A stretch of DNA of 64,000 nt from Usnea hakonensis (lineage: Eukaryota > Ascomycota > Lecanoromycetes > Lecanorales > Parmeliaceae). The notes under the pieces were generated by a model, which made no database searches, was not told where the DNA came from, and worked only from the letters and a program-made list of their open reading frames with translations. Shown piece after piece: positions 63,209 to 64,000 of the stretch (position 1 is its first letter; every line of letters begins with the position of its first letter). The DNA lies in the NCBI GenBank assembly GCA_013423325.1, contig BLJB01000026.1, positions 124,001 to 188,000 on the forward strand, written 5' to 3'. A program made the position numbers and the translations under genes.

Positions 63209-63577
63209 CTCTGAAGCTCAGCGTCGGTCTGGACGCGAATTTGAGCCACTCTATGCTCACCGTGCAACAACAATGAAAGCTAAGATCTAAGAAAGAGACG
63301 CGCTGCAAATCTGCATCGCGCTAATCCTAAAGCATCTAGATGTCTTCAAGGTGCTTTTCACTATGCGAGCTCGTTACTCGGTATATAAATACGTAAAGTA
63401 TCAATCCCTGAGATTGAGCGTTCTATGACACCCGCTCCCACGTGACTACGTGCCGATGTCGAGGCTTGGCAAGAATTTGGTGCCGTCTGATATTCCTTTC
63501 CTCCCGTCTCTTAGATACCTTCTTCAAGGCGCCTTTCGTACTGCCACGGAGATCGGGAGGCATGCCAACAACTAGGT
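63209..63577. promoter_or_regulatory. Divergent promoter MAD1 / Zn2Cys6 gene
   Basis: 369 bp between start codons on opposite strands; a 124-codon minus-strand frame in 63423-63797 overlaps the antisense of the Zn2Cys6 exons and is not supported. Confidence 0.45.
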
Positions 63578-64000
63578 ATGGTTGGCACCCGCACAAGTAA
63601 TCGCTGCGATAATTGTCGTAAACGAAAAAAGAAGGCACGTCTCCAAGCACCTTTAGAGAATCTTTCACATATCCAACGACTTCTCGTATATTCAAAACCA
63701 AATTTGCTAAAATATCAGCCAATGTAGTGCGGTGAGCAGAAGCCATCGTGCTCGGAATGCCTTCGGGCAGGATGGAGTTGCCCGGGCTACATGACAACCT
63801 GGAAGTTTGTGGACGAGGCTCCTCGACTGGCGGAACATTATTCTAAACGACGATATGTTTACGATGACATCGATCAGAGTCTACAGGAGGATAGTGCGAG
63901 TTTTGATGGTGCAGTAGAGGTGTGGAAGATCTCCAATTCTACCCACGTCTCGACGAACAGCACCAATAGACAGGGCGCTGCGCTGGAGGTACCTCGACAT
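63578..64000 (+). CDS. Zn2Cys6 transcription factor, N-terminal part (cut by window end)
   Basis: Exon 1 63578-63634 (19 codons) and exon 2 63728 to beyond 64000. The join gives a full Zn(II)2Cys6 cluster: CDNCRKRKKK then CGEQKPSCSECLRAGWSC, i.e. C-x2-C-x6-C-x6-C-x2-C-x6-C at residues 10, 13, 20, 27, 30, 37. These ligands cannot be read in one frame without splicing. The intron (93 nt) begins GCACGT after an AAG, ends AATGTAG and has a TTGCTAA branch-like site, so it appears to be a GC-AG intron; no GT donor gives the right phase. After the cluster comes GYMTTWKFVDEAPRLAEHYS, typical of fungal C6 regulators. The target genes are unknown, and the C-terminal regulatory domain is outside the window. 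The gene is head-to-head with MAD1. Confidence 0.85.

Noticed and set aside
1..64000. CRISPR arrays, bacterial operons, prophage
   Set aside because: Intron-bearing eukaryotic genes throughout; no regularly spaced direct repeats seen.

Overview
The window looks like a piece of a nuclear chromosome from a filamentous ascomycete (Pezizomycotina; the general feel is Leotiomycete-like, but that is an impression and was not tested). Genes are dense and lie on both strands. Most are split by short introns of about 47-160 nt with GT..AG ends and CTAAC/CTGAC-type branch sites. Many encode conserved eukaryotic housekeeping proteins in their fungal form. Several genes only become visible when exons are joined across frames; I rebuilt exon joins by hand from splice signals and family conservation.

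Left arm (about 0.5-18.2 kb), mostly conserved genes: IST1-type ESCRT regulator, a small Myb-like/AT-hook nuclear protein, a BRE4-like ArAE/FUSC membrane protein, the tri-snRNP zinc-finger protein Snu23, SAGA subunit Spt3, splicing factor Cwc25, the AP-2 sigma subunit (five exons), the PP2A leucine carboxyl methyltransferase Ppm1, a small predicted secreted protein, a fungal IFI6/ISG12-like membrane protein and a BLI-3-like FMN-binding protein.

Middle (about 18.5-39 kb), accessory in character, with long gene-poor spacers. It holds two broken cytochrome P450 genes, a membrane-anchored sulfotransferase-family protein, an intact GA4-desaturase/AsaB-like oxygenase, an F-box protein, two paralogous genes of an uncharacterised RING-like family, a 1038-residue protein of unknown function and a protein with three SAP-like motifs. 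The P450/sulfotransferase/GA4-desaturase group reads as the remains of a specialised-metabolism locus.

Right arm (about 39.5-64 kb), again housekeeping: Bir1/survivin with two BIR domains, the mitochondrial CDP-DAG synthase Tam41, the ribosome quality-control ligase Ltn1, the TFIIH helicase Rad3/XPD, RNA polymerase I largest subunit Rpa190, Prp3, Mad1 and, cut by the window end, a Zn2Cys6 transcription factor whose zinc cluster is split by a probable GC-AG intron. Many neighbours are arranged head-to-head (shared promoters of 0.28-0.53 kb) or tail-to-tail.

No rRNA, tRNA, CRISPR array or intact transposon was recognised. All splice models are manual predictions without transcript support.
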